Source: G965233625 sp965233625 (GTDB taxonomy: Bacteria; Planctomycetota; Planctomycetia; Pirellulales; Pirellulaceae). Taken from it: DNA of 64,000 nucleotides. The notes beneath the pieces were generated by a model. That model was not told the DNA's origin and ran no database searches. It saw nothing but the letters and a program-made list of their open reading frames with translations. The DNA lies in the NCBI GenBank assembly GCA_965233625.1, contig OZ247499.1, positions 7,626,001-7,690,000 on the forward strand, read 5' to 3'. Both the position numbers and the translations under genes were made by a program. This document shows positions 44,536-52,238 of the stretch, piece after piece (the stretch's first letter is position 1; each line of letters opens with the position of its first letter).

Positions 44536-46743
44536 ATGAAAGCTTGTCCTGTGAAATCCCCGCGAATCTCAACCCGCGTACATCGCCACCTGTCGACGCA
44601 GGTTTTCTGTCTGCTGGGGCTATTGCTTCCGGCATATGCAAACGCCGGCGATACGGTGGACTTCCGTGACACCGTTAAACCTTTCCTTCAACAGCACTGC
44701 ACAAGCTGCCACGGCGCAGACGATCCTGAAGCTGGGCTTTCGCTGCACGCGCTGGAGGGAAGCATGGGCGGAAAAGAAATTGCCACCTGGAAGAAGGTCG
44801 CTAGACGCCTGGCAATCCGGGAGATGCCGCCTGAAGGGGAGCCGCAGCCAGACGCTTTGAAGTCCGCCCGCATTGTGAATTGGATTAAAAAGGAGTTAAC
44901 CAAAGCTGGCGAAGATGTCAGCGAAATCGGCGCAGAGCTCGCGCTGCCGGGTTATGGCAACCGGGTGGATCACGACGCTTTGTTCTCCGGCAGGATTACC
45001 GCGCCGGTTGCTTCGCCCGCACGTATCTGGCGGATACGCCCGCAGATCTACCTTTCAACGGTGCCGCGGATTTCGAAAGACGCGCGTGTCGGACAGCCGT
45101 TCTCGACCAGTAGTGCTGCTGGCTTCAAGGACTATTCCGCGTTGTTTGTGGTGGATGAGCCGACGATCAATCAACTGTTCCGCAACGCCAGTCAGCTGGT
45201 TTCCATTCAGTGCGGTGAGTTGCGCGGTCGCCCGGTGAAAGAGTTTGCTGCGTTGCTCGAAGTCGCCGGTTCGCCGGACAAACGCACGGCGGCGGTCGCT
45301 GCGGCTATTAACCGGCAGTTCCAGATGGCGCTGCTTCGCGAACCCTCGGCGGAAGAGCTGCAGAAGTTCACCCAACTGATGGAGAGGAATATCGATGACG
45401 CTGGTCCGCGTATCGGCGTTAAGAGCACGCTGGCGACGATTCTTATGTTGCCCGAGGCCATGTACCGCTTTGAACTGGCCCGTGGCGATGTTGACGAGCA
45501 CGGCCGCGTGATGCTTGCCCCGCGTGAGATCGCCTATGCAATCGCTTTCGCCCTCACTGACAAGGCGCCGGACGCGGAGTTGCTCAAAGCGGCTGCTGCA
45601 GACGAGCTTTCCTCCACGGACGAAGTGCGGAAACAGGTCGAGCGGATTCTGAACGATCCCAAGGCGGACAAGCCGCAGATCATGCGTTTCTTTGATGAGT
45701 ACTTTGACTACACAGCCGCCGAAGACGTGTTCAAAGACCTCGGTCGCGGGCAGTGGCGGCCGGAAATTGTCATCAACGATACGCGGCTTCTGATCCAGAC
45801 TATTCTGGACGAAGACCGTGATGTACTGAAGCAGTTACTCACCACCAGTAAATCATTCGTCAACGCCCGCTACGACACGAAGGCCCGGAAGTTTGTTCCC
45901 GTCAAAGCTTTCAAAAAGAAGCAGCCGAAGAAGGACAAAAAGACCGGCAAGCTCATCCCTGTGCCCCCGCGCGATCCGCTGCAAAAGGCTGCGGTGCACG
46001 ACTGGTACGGGCTGCCGCTTGACTGGGAGTGGAACAGCAAACAACCGCTCGATTTACCCAAAAGCGAACGCGCGGGCGTTTTAACGCAACCCGCGTGGCT
46101 GGCCGCTTTCGCTTCGAACAATGAGAACCATCCTGTGCAGCGCGGCAAGTGGGTCCGCGAAAGGCTGTTGGGCGGTGTTGTGCCGGACCTGCCTATCTCC
46201 GTCGATGCGAAGCTGCCCGACGCCCTGCATCATACGCTGCGGAAACGGATGGACATCACCACGGAATCTTACTGTTGGCAATGTCACAAAAAGATGAATC
46301 CACTGGGCCTGATGTTTGAAAACTACAACTTCCTCGGAGACTATCGTAAAGCCGAGCCTGTGCTCGATCTTGAGGCCACCGCAAAGAATGTTGATAAGAA
46401 GGGGCAGCCACAAGGTCCCGTCATGCGGCACGTGCCGGTCGACGCTGCGGGGAAAGTCACCGGCAGTGGTGATCCGGAAGTGGACGGCGACTATAAGAAC
46501 GCGGTCGAACTGATGCACGCGTTGGCAGATTCACCACGCGTCCGGCAGGTCTTCGTCCGGCATGCGTTCCGTTTCTGGATGGGGCGTAATGAAACGCTGG
46601 CCGATGCTCCAGTCCTGCTCGCTGCCGACCGGGCCTACGTCGAAAGCGGGGGTAGCATGAAGGCGCTTATTACTTCGCTGCTGACCAGCGATGCATTTCT
46701 TTATCGCAGGAATCGGGACGCCGAGGCCACCGGGCAGCGTTAA
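44536..46743 (+). CDS. DUF1592/DUF1588/DUF1585-type exported cytochrome-like protein (module 5)
   Basis: A 735-aa protein with a signal peptide (VFCLLGLLLPAYANAGD). An N-terminal cytochrome-like domain has CTSCH at residues 55-59. DUF1592-type sequence follows (SVQCGELRG is absent, but FQMALLREPSAEELQKF and YRFELARG are typical), then DUF1588 with heme motif CWQCHKKMNPLGLMFENY starting at 580, and DUF1585 at the C-terminus (RQVFVRHAFRFWMGR, SLLTSDAFLYR). This family is distinct from DUF1549/1553 but parallel in design: two CxxCH sites and a Tat-exported partner, here DUF1552, directly downstream. The linker around residues 455-485 is Lys/Pro-rich. Confidence 0.88.
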   Translation: MKACPVKSPRISTRVHRHLSTQVFCLLGLLLPAYANAGDTVDFRDTVKPFLQQHCTSCHGADDPEAGLSLHALEGSMGGKEIATWKKVARRLAIREMPPEGEPQPDALKSARIVNWIKKELTKAGEDVSEIGAELALPGYGNRVDHDALFSGRITAPVASPARIWRIRPQIYLSTVPRISKDARVGQPFSTSSAAGFKDYSALFVVDEPTINQLFRNASQLVSIQCGELRGRPVKEFAALLEVAGSPDKRTAAVAAAINRQFQMALLREPSAEELQKFTQLMERNIDDAGPRIGVKSTLATILMLPEAMYRFELARGDVDEHGRVMLAPREIAYAIAFALTDKAPDAELLKAAAADELSSTDEVRKQVERILNDPKADKPQIMRFFDEYFDYTAAEDVFKDLGRGQWRPEIVINDTRLLIQTILDEDRDVLKQLLTTSKSFVNARYDTKARKFVPVKAFKKKQPKKDKKTGKLIPVPPRDPLQKAAVHDWYGLPLDWEWNSKQPLDLPKSERAGVLTQPAWLAAFASNNENHPVQRGKWVRERLLGGVVPDLPISVDAKLPDALHHTLRKRMDITTESYCWQCHKKMNPLGLMFENYNFLGDYRKAEPVLDLEATAKNVDKKGQPQGPVMRHVPVDAAGKVTGSGDPEVDGDYKNAVELMHALADSPRVRQVFVRHAFRFWMGRNETLADAPVLLAADRAYVESGGSMKALITSLLTSDAFLYRRNRDAEATGQR

Positions 46744-46813
46744 GCTTCCCGCCGTGCCGTAACAAATTCAACTGAAATATTAAGTCAATCGAAAGTATGA
46801 AGGATCAAAGGGT

Positions 46814-48196
46814 ATGAAAGTCAATCGCCGTAATGTTCTAAAGGGTCTTTCGCTCAGCGCCGGTGGGGCTCTACTTTCGCCTGTACTTGGCCAGATCCAG
46901 GCGCAGGCCGCCGGAGTTGCCCGCTACCCGCAGCGGTTTGTTTTTGTGGTGGAAGGCAACGGTCTGCCCTGGAAACAGATTACCCCGGTCGATATCGAAC
47001 GTGGAAAAGAAAAGAACCGCGACCGCGTCATAGATACACCCCTTACCCAACGTGAACTGCCACCGGCCTTGCAGCCCATCGAAGCCTTTCAGGACCGGCT
47101 AACGGTTATCAACGGTCTGTCGGGGAAGATCGCTGGCGGCGGCCACTCCAATGATTTCGGCGCCTTGGGCTGTTACAACTGCGGCGGCGGTGTAGGTAAC
47201 AGCGGATCGCCCACAGGCGAAACGATCGACGTGGCTCTGGGGAAGAAACTGGGCGGCGTTTTCACGCACGTTGGATTAGGTATGACCGGCAAGCCGGAGC
47301 AGAATGTAATCTACAACTGTTCCGCCTGGGCCAAAGGAAAGCCCATGCCGACCACGTGCCATCCATCGGCTGCTTACGCCAACCTCTTCGGCAGTGTGGC
47401 TGGCGGCGAAGCCAAGGCCGGATTCAAGGCGAAGACGAACGTGCTCGACTTCCTGCTCGATGATGTCCGCAAGCTGCAAGGTCAGGTCGCCGGCGCCGAG
47501 CGGCGGAAGCTCGAAGCCCATCTGGAAGCCTACGAAGCGATGCGCGACCGGCAGAGCCGCCTTAACGAGATTGAAAATACGCTCCGCAAACAGGCGCCGG
47601 TCGTCAGTGACAAGTATACGTCAGCCGTTGAAACCGACCGGCTTGATGCCCAGTTCGATATCGGCGCTGCCGCATTGATTGGCGGATTGACCAACGCGCT
47701 GACCATTTCCTCCGGCGCCGGCAACCCGTACTTTGGCGTTAAATTCACCGGGCTCGGGATCGACTTCGGCAAACACGGAATTGGCCATGGCGGCAGCTAC
47801 AACGGCATGACCGCCTGGGAAATGGGCACGAAGATCCGCGCCTTCCATTTCGAATTGATTGCCCGCCTGATGAACAAGCTGGATGCCGTTCCTGAAGGCG
47901 AGGGTTCGATGCTGGACAACACAACCGTGGTCTACCTGTCGGACGCGGCCGAAGGTCATCACAGCCGTTGCTGGGAATGGCCCTTCGTCCTGTTCCCGGC
48001 GAAGAATAGCGGCATGAAGTGCGGTCGCTACATCGAGTATCCGTACTGGGGCAACGACGGTCATCGTGAGATCGGTAATCTGTATACCACGCTGCTGCAC
48101 GTAGCCGGTGAAAACCGCGATTACTTCGGCATCCACGACCCCATGCTCAAAGGTAAAGCCACCGGCGACGGACCGCTGGCGGAACTTCTGGTTTGA
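46814..48196 (+). CDS. DUF1552 Tat-exported protein (module 5)
   Basis: A 460-aa DUF1552 protein with a twin-arginine signal (NRRNVLKGLSLSAGG). Typical features are GNGLPWKQITP, INGLSGKIAGGGHSNDFGALG, a helical NVLDFLLDDVRKLQGQVAGAER segment, and YLSDAAEGHHSRCWEWPFVLF. DUF1552 is regarded as the counterpart of DUF1501 and is usually found next to DUF1592-type proteins, as here (70-bp gap). Function is unknown; periplasmic location is inferred. Confidence 0.9.
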   Translation: MKVNRRNVLKGLSLSAGGALLSPVLGQIQAQAAGVARYPQRFVFVVEGNGLPWKQITPVDIERGKEKNRDRVIDTPLTQRELPPALQPIEAFQDRLTVINGLSGKIAGGGHSNDFGALGCYNCGGGVGNSGSPTGETIDVALGKKLGGVFTHVGLGMTGKPEQNVIYNCSAWAKGKPMPTTCHPSAAYANLFGSVAGGEAKAGFKAKTNVLDFLLDDVRKLQGQVAGAERRKLEAHLEAYEAMRDRQSRLNEIENTLRKQAPVVSDKYTSAVETDRLDAQFDIGAAALIGGLTNALTISSGAGNPYFGVKFTGLGIDFGKHGIGHGGSYNGMTAWEMGTKIRAFHFELIARLMNKLDAVPEGEGSMLDNTTVVYLSDAAEGHHSRCWEWPFVLFPAKNSGMKCGRYIEYPYWGNDGHREIGNLYTTLLHVAGENRDYFGIHDPMLKGKATGDGPLAELLV

Positions 48197-48256
48197 TCTG
48201 CTGCGAGGTTCATACCTCGCCTTGTTATCACGAAACTTCGTTAGCACGAACGCGCT

Positions 48257-50368
48257 ATGTCCAAGAGAGCATTCAATCTGTCACGCGCCGTAGGGCTGAG
48301 GGACCCCTTGAAGCTGTTCTTCGTTGCGTGCTGGCTGCTGACGCCCTCTTTGTGCGAGGCGGGTGCACCGTCGTTCGATGTGGATATCAAGCCTTTGTTC
48401 CAGTCGAAGTGTCTGCACTGCCACGGCGAAAAAGTGCAGAAGAACGGGCTCGACCTGCGGACCCGGGCCGGGCTGATACAGGGAGGTAAGACGGGCAGCG
48501 CAATGCAGCCAGGATCGCTACGCGAAAGCCTTATCTGGACGTTCGTCGCCACAGCGAAAATGCCGGCTGACGACGGAGAACTGACATCCGGTGAAAAGGA
48601 TCTGCTGCGACGCTGGATTCTTGCCGGTGCGCCGCAGACCGCCAGTGAAGCTGCGAAGGTTACGGCCAAGACAAATCAAGAAGCGACGGTGGTCGCAGAC
48701 GTTCGCGGCGTTGAGGTCATGGCCGGGCGTATCGACGAGCAGATTTCTGTCCGGTTGAAGGAGGAGGATGTCTCCGCCGCGCCGAAGGCCAGCGACGCGG
48801 AATTTCTTCGCCGCGTGTACCTGGACCTCAATGGCCGGACGCCCAGCTTCGATGAAACGTTGAAGTTTCTGGAAAGCAATCATCCGCAGAAACGGGCGGA
48901 ACTGATCGAGCAGCGGCTGGCATCGCCGGAATTTGGCGGACACATGGCGATTATCTGGCACAAACTGCTAATCCCCAAATCTGCCGGCGCCTACTCGCGG
49001 ATCCCACACGATAAGTTCCGCAACTGGCTCTCAGGTGAATTCAATGAAGACCGCCCCTGGAGTGAAATCGTCAGCAGCCTCGTAACTGCGGAAGGCTATC
49101 TGCCCAGTAACAAAGACAACGCCAATAACCGCAAGAAGGACGCCAAGCTGCAGCCGCAGAATGTCGCCACAGCGTTTATCAACGCCCACAACACCGAAGG
49201 CCGGCCGCAGCCCAAAGGCATTGTCGCGTCGGTGTCGCGTCTGTTTCTGGCGCAGTCCATCGAATGCGCGCAGTGCCACAATCATCCGCAGGCGAAATGG
49301 GAGCAGACCGATTTCTGGGCCGCTGCTGCGTTCTTCGAACGCGTGCGATACGAAAGAGCGGTGTATGGCGATACGAGCATCGGCAAGCTGGTTGAGCCCA
49401 TCGAAGGCAATGATCTGATTTACGAGGATAAAGCGAAAGCACGCTACTCCTTTGTCAAAGGTGTGTACGACGAAGCCGTGATTGACATGGAGGACCCCAA
49501 CGGGCAACTCACCGGGCAGATGATCCGGGCGAAGTTTCTGGACGGTCCGCAGCCGGAACTCGATCCGCAGAAGTCGTACCGGGCTAGTTTCGCTGGCTGG
49601 GCGACCTCGAAAACGAATCCGTACTTTGCCCGCGCCATGGTAAACCGTGTGTGGGCGCAACTGCTTGGACGCGGTTTCGTAGAGCCGGTGGACGACATGT
49701 CAGAAGATAACCCGCCCAGCCACCCGCAACTGCTCGCGGACCTCAGCGCTGAATTCGCCGCCACCGGCTTCGATGTGAAGCACTTGATCCGTTGCATCTG
49801 TAACAGCCAGACCTACCAGCGGACCAGCGCCCCGCCGGGCGGAAAACCCGCATCGCAAAAACTGTTCGCCCACCAGTCGCTTAAGCAAATGACAGAGTAT
49901 CAGCTATTAGCCTCCTTGCGGACCGTGGCGCCTACATTCGCCGCCATGCTTGAGGAAGATGCCCGCGACAAAAACCCCGGGCTGGAAAGGAAAGCGTTTC
50001 TGGAAGTCCACGAAACCGATCCCAGTTCCGCCACGGAGCATACCCGCGGGTTACAGCAGGCGCTACGGATGATGAACGGCGATGGTCAGTTGTTCAACCG
50101 CGAAGCCCTTTCCGCGGCGGTTTCCAGTAAGGCCACCATCGAGCAGAACATCACCAGCATTTACCTTCTGGCCCTTAACCGGCGGCCAGAGCCCGCCGAA
50201 CTGATGTCGATGAAGCAGTACGTCGAATCTGCGACGGAAGAGATCAGCAAACTCGACAAACGCCGCCTTCCGCAACGGCGGAAGGATCGCCCGGACAATA
50301 CGCCCGACGCCTACGCCGACATCCTGTGGGTGCTGCTAAACAGCGGCGAGTTCATTTTCAATCATTGA
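48257..50368 (+). CDS. PSCyt1-DUF1549-DUF1553 exported cytochrome-like protein (module 6)
   Basis: A 703-aa protein with a signal peptide (LFFVACWLLTPSLCEAG). PSCyt1 has CLHCH at residues 52-56. DUF1549 starts at RRVYLDLNGRTPSFDETLKF and holds the second motif, CAQCHNHP, at 337. DUF1553 follows (NPYFARAMVNRVWAQLLGRG), and the protein ends SGEFIFNH. The CxQCHNHP motif and the NH end place it with module 2, although that one has no PSCyt1. The DUF1501 partner starts 15 bp downstream. Confidence 0.92.
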   Translation: MSKRAFNLSRAVGLRDPLKLFFVACWLLTPSLCEAGAPSFDVDIKPLFQSKCLHCHGEKVQKNGLDLRTRAGLIQGGKTGSAMQPGSLRESLIWTFVATAKMPADDGELTSGEKDLLRRWILAGAPQTASEAAKVTAKTNQEATVVADVRGVEVMAGRIDEQISVRLKEEDVSAAPKASDAEFLRRVYLDLNGRTPSFDETLKFLESNHPQKRAELIEQRLASPEFGGHMAIIWHKLLIPKSAGAYSRIPHDKFRNWLSGEFNEDRPWSEIVSSLVTAEGYLPSNKDNANNRKKDAKLQPQNVATAFINAHNTEGRPQPKGIVASVSRLFLAQSIECAQCHNHPQAKWEQTDFWAAAAFFERVRYERAVYGDTSIGKLVEPIEGNDLIYEDKAKARYSFVKGVYDEAVIDMEDPNGQLTGQMIRAKFLDGPQPELDPQKSYRASFAGWATSKTNPYFARAMVNRVWAQLLGRGFVEPVDDMSEDNPPSHPQLLADLSAEFAATGFDVKHLIRCICNSQTYQRTSAPPGGKPASQKLFAHQSLKQMTEYQLLASLRTVAPTFAAMLEEDARDKNPGLERKAFLEVHETDPSSATEHTRGLQQALRMMNGDGQLFNREALSAAVSSKATIEQNITSIYLLALNRRPEPAELMSMKQYVESATEEISKLDKRRLPQRRKDRPDNTPDAYADILWVLLNSGEFIFNH

Positions 50369-50383
50369 GAAGACGAGCGACTC

Positions 50384-51643
50384 ATGAATCTCAACACTTC
50401 CCGTCGCCAGCTCTTAGGAGCTATGGCGGGCGTTTCACTGACCGGGTGGCTACCGCAACTGGCCGCGCGGACTTTCGCCGGTGAGCAGAAAACGGTCCGC
50501 CCGCGCAGTTGCATCCTGTTGTGGATGGACGGCGGTCCTAGCCAGACACACACCTTCACCATCCCTGAGAAAGATCCCGACTACAAGGCGATTTCCACCG
50601 CAGTTAGCGGCATTAGGATCAGCGAGCACCTGCCGCTACTGGCCGCTTGCATGAACGATCTGGCGATTGTCCGTACGATGTCTACCGGATTGAACAATCA
50701 CAAGCCGGGGCAGTTTCTCATGCATACGGGCTACCGTTCCAGCGTGGCTATCGACTATCCCAGTTTGGGCGCCATCGTGGCGAAGGAATGCGGGCAGGCG
50801 GGAACCGGGTTGCCACCGTACATCAACCTGGGGTCTTCGCAGGTTCCCCAGAAGTTTCAGCGGTCGGGAGCCCTGGGTTCTGACTTCAGCCCGATGATGC
50901 TGAAGGGTAGTTCCATCGCAAACCTCAAGCCGCCCATTCCGGTCCGTGAGCAAGGGCGTCTGCGGCTTTTGCAGCAGGTGCATCAGGCGGAAACCAGCCG
51001 GTTCGGCGCGGCTGGTCTCCGCTCCCATGCCGCCAGCTATCGTAAAGCGATTGATCTGATGCACACGGATAAGACGGTTGCATTCAAATATAAAGATGAA
51101 CCGCAGAAGGTGCAGGAGCGTTACGGCAAAACAGGCTTCGGCGCACAGTGTCTGCAAGCCCGCCGGCTGGTGGAAGCTGGGGTCGCCTTTGTCGAAGTGA
51201 ACTGGGGCGGTTGGGATCACCACGGCGGCGCTGCGGAACCCGTCAAGAAACGCAGCCCTGAACTCGATCTGGGATTTTCCGCTTTGATTGAAGATCTGAA
51301 GGAGCGCGGTTTGCTCGATAGCACGCTTGTGGTCTGGATGGGCGAATTCGGTCGCGGCCCACTGGCCAAGCTCGGCGGCGGCAACAATCACCATAAAGGC
51401 GCCGGCCACTATGCCCGTTGCTGGACCACCGTACTCGCCGGCGCTGGCCTGAAAACTGGCCAGGTCGTGGGAACTACGACGCCGGACTGCGTGGATGTGA
51501 AAGACCGGCCCGTCAGTGCAGGCGACTTCTTCGCCACCATCTGTAGGGCGCTGAAGATCAATCACGAAGATACCTACGACGCAGCGGGCCGGCCCGTGCC
51601 CTATGCAGAAACCGGCAGCGAACCCATCAGCGAACTGTTCTAA
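50384..51643 (+). CDS. DUF1501 Tat-exported protein (module 6)
   Basis: A 419-aa DUF1501 protein with a twin-arginine signal (SRRQLLGAMAG). The first metal-site motif reads DGGPSQTHTFTIP: His replaces the usual Asp and the second Asp is Thr. NWGGWDHHGG and WMGEFGRGP follow. Like the module 2 partner it is short, carries WMGEF, lacks the HxHDLHATILHLLG segment and ends ISELF. It is followed after 9 bp by the TIGR03067-like gene. Confidence 0.9.
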   Translation: MNLNTSRRQLLGAMAGVSLTGWLPQLAARTFAGEQKTVRPRSCILLWMDGGPSQTHTFTIPEKDPDYKAISTAVSGIRISEHLPLLAACMNDLAIVRTMSTGLNNHKPGQFLMHTGYRSSVAIDYPSLGAIVAKECGQAGTGLPPYINLGSSQVPQKFQRSGALGSDFSPMMLKGSSIANLKPPIPVREQGRLRLLQQVHQAETSRFGAAGLRSHAASYRKAIDLMHTDKTVAFKYKDEPQKVQERYGKTGFGAQCLQARRLVEAGVAFVEVNWGGWDHHGGAAEPVKKRSPELDLGFSALIEDLKERGLLDSTLVVWMGEFGRGPLAKLGGGNNHHKGAGHYARCWTTVLAGAGLKTGQVVGTTTPDCVDVKDRPVSAGDFFATICRALKINHEDTYDAAGRPVPYAETGSEPISELF

Positions 51644-51652
51644 AGGCGGACG

Positions 51653-52234
51653 ATGAATATTATTCTGCGCAATGTTTTTCACCACGTGCCACTAGCTTGC
51701 TTCATCGCAGCCGTTTGTGCAATTCTGTTCACACGCCCGGCATCGGCTGAAACGCCGCCCGACGGCGGACCGCTGAAGGGCGTCTGGCAGATCGTCGTTT
51801 TTCAGGATGACGGCCGCGACCGACTTGCACGCCTGGGCGCCGGCCCGCCCCGCAAGAAAGACACCGCGCCTCGGATCGCCAAGCTGGTGTTTTCAGCGAC
51901 TGACTGCTTTCTGATCCGGGGTGACGGGCGCCGCGAAATGGCCAGCGGCCTGACAAACGCCGGCTGGAAGTCCTATCAGTTAGACCCGTCCACAACGCCC
52001 TGGTCGATTGACATTGAAGGTTTTGCCGGCAAGGACAGTGCAAAAACGAGAACCTACCGGGGCATCTACGAAATCGATGGTGACCTCCTGCGAATCTGCT
52101 ACGCCGAATCCGGCTCCAAGCGACCCACAAAGTTTGAATCGGATGGTAATAACAATCTATTCCAGTGCAAACGTATCTCGCATGAACCCGTCGCTGCGCC
52201 GTCGCCAACCAGCCAACCTAACTCCAAAAAGTAA
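51653..52234 (+). CDS. Exported TIGR03067-like protein
   Basis: A 193-aa protein with a signal peptide (LACFIAAVCAILFTRPASA) and an AAAGGCGG ribosome site. The mature part begins GGPLKGVWQIVVFQDDG and ends with YEIDGDLLRICYAESGSKRPTKFES, features of the TIGR03067 domain, a small beta-rich domain abundant in planctomycetes and of unknown function. It is lodged between modules 6 and 7 with 9- and 4-bp gaps, so it is certainly co-transcribed with them. Confidence 0.8.
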   Translation: MNIILRNVFHHVPLACFIAAVCAILFTRPASAETPPDGGPLKGVWQIVVFQDDGRDRLARLGAGPPRKKDTAPRIAKLVFSATDCFLIRGDGRREMASGLTNAGWKSYQLDPSTTPWSIDIEGFAGKDSAKTRTYRGIYEIDGDLLRICYAESGSKRPTKFESDGNNNLFQCKRISHEPVAAPSPTSQPNSKK

Positions 52235-52238
52235 AACC

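Noticed and set aside
43113..44672. Antisense open frame of about 520 codons opposite the module 4 DUF1501 gene
   Set aside because: The plus-strand protein has clear family motifs throughout; the antisense product is low-complexity, His/Arg-rich and matches nothing known.
50636..51685. Antisense open frame of about 350 codons opposite the module 6 DUF1501 gene
   Set aside because: Same reason: a mirror of a conserved gene without its own ribosome site or domain.
52008..52238. Upstream extension of the module 7 cytochrome-like gene
   Set aside because: The extension lies inside the TIGR03067-like gene and precedes a clear signal peptide starting at 52239.
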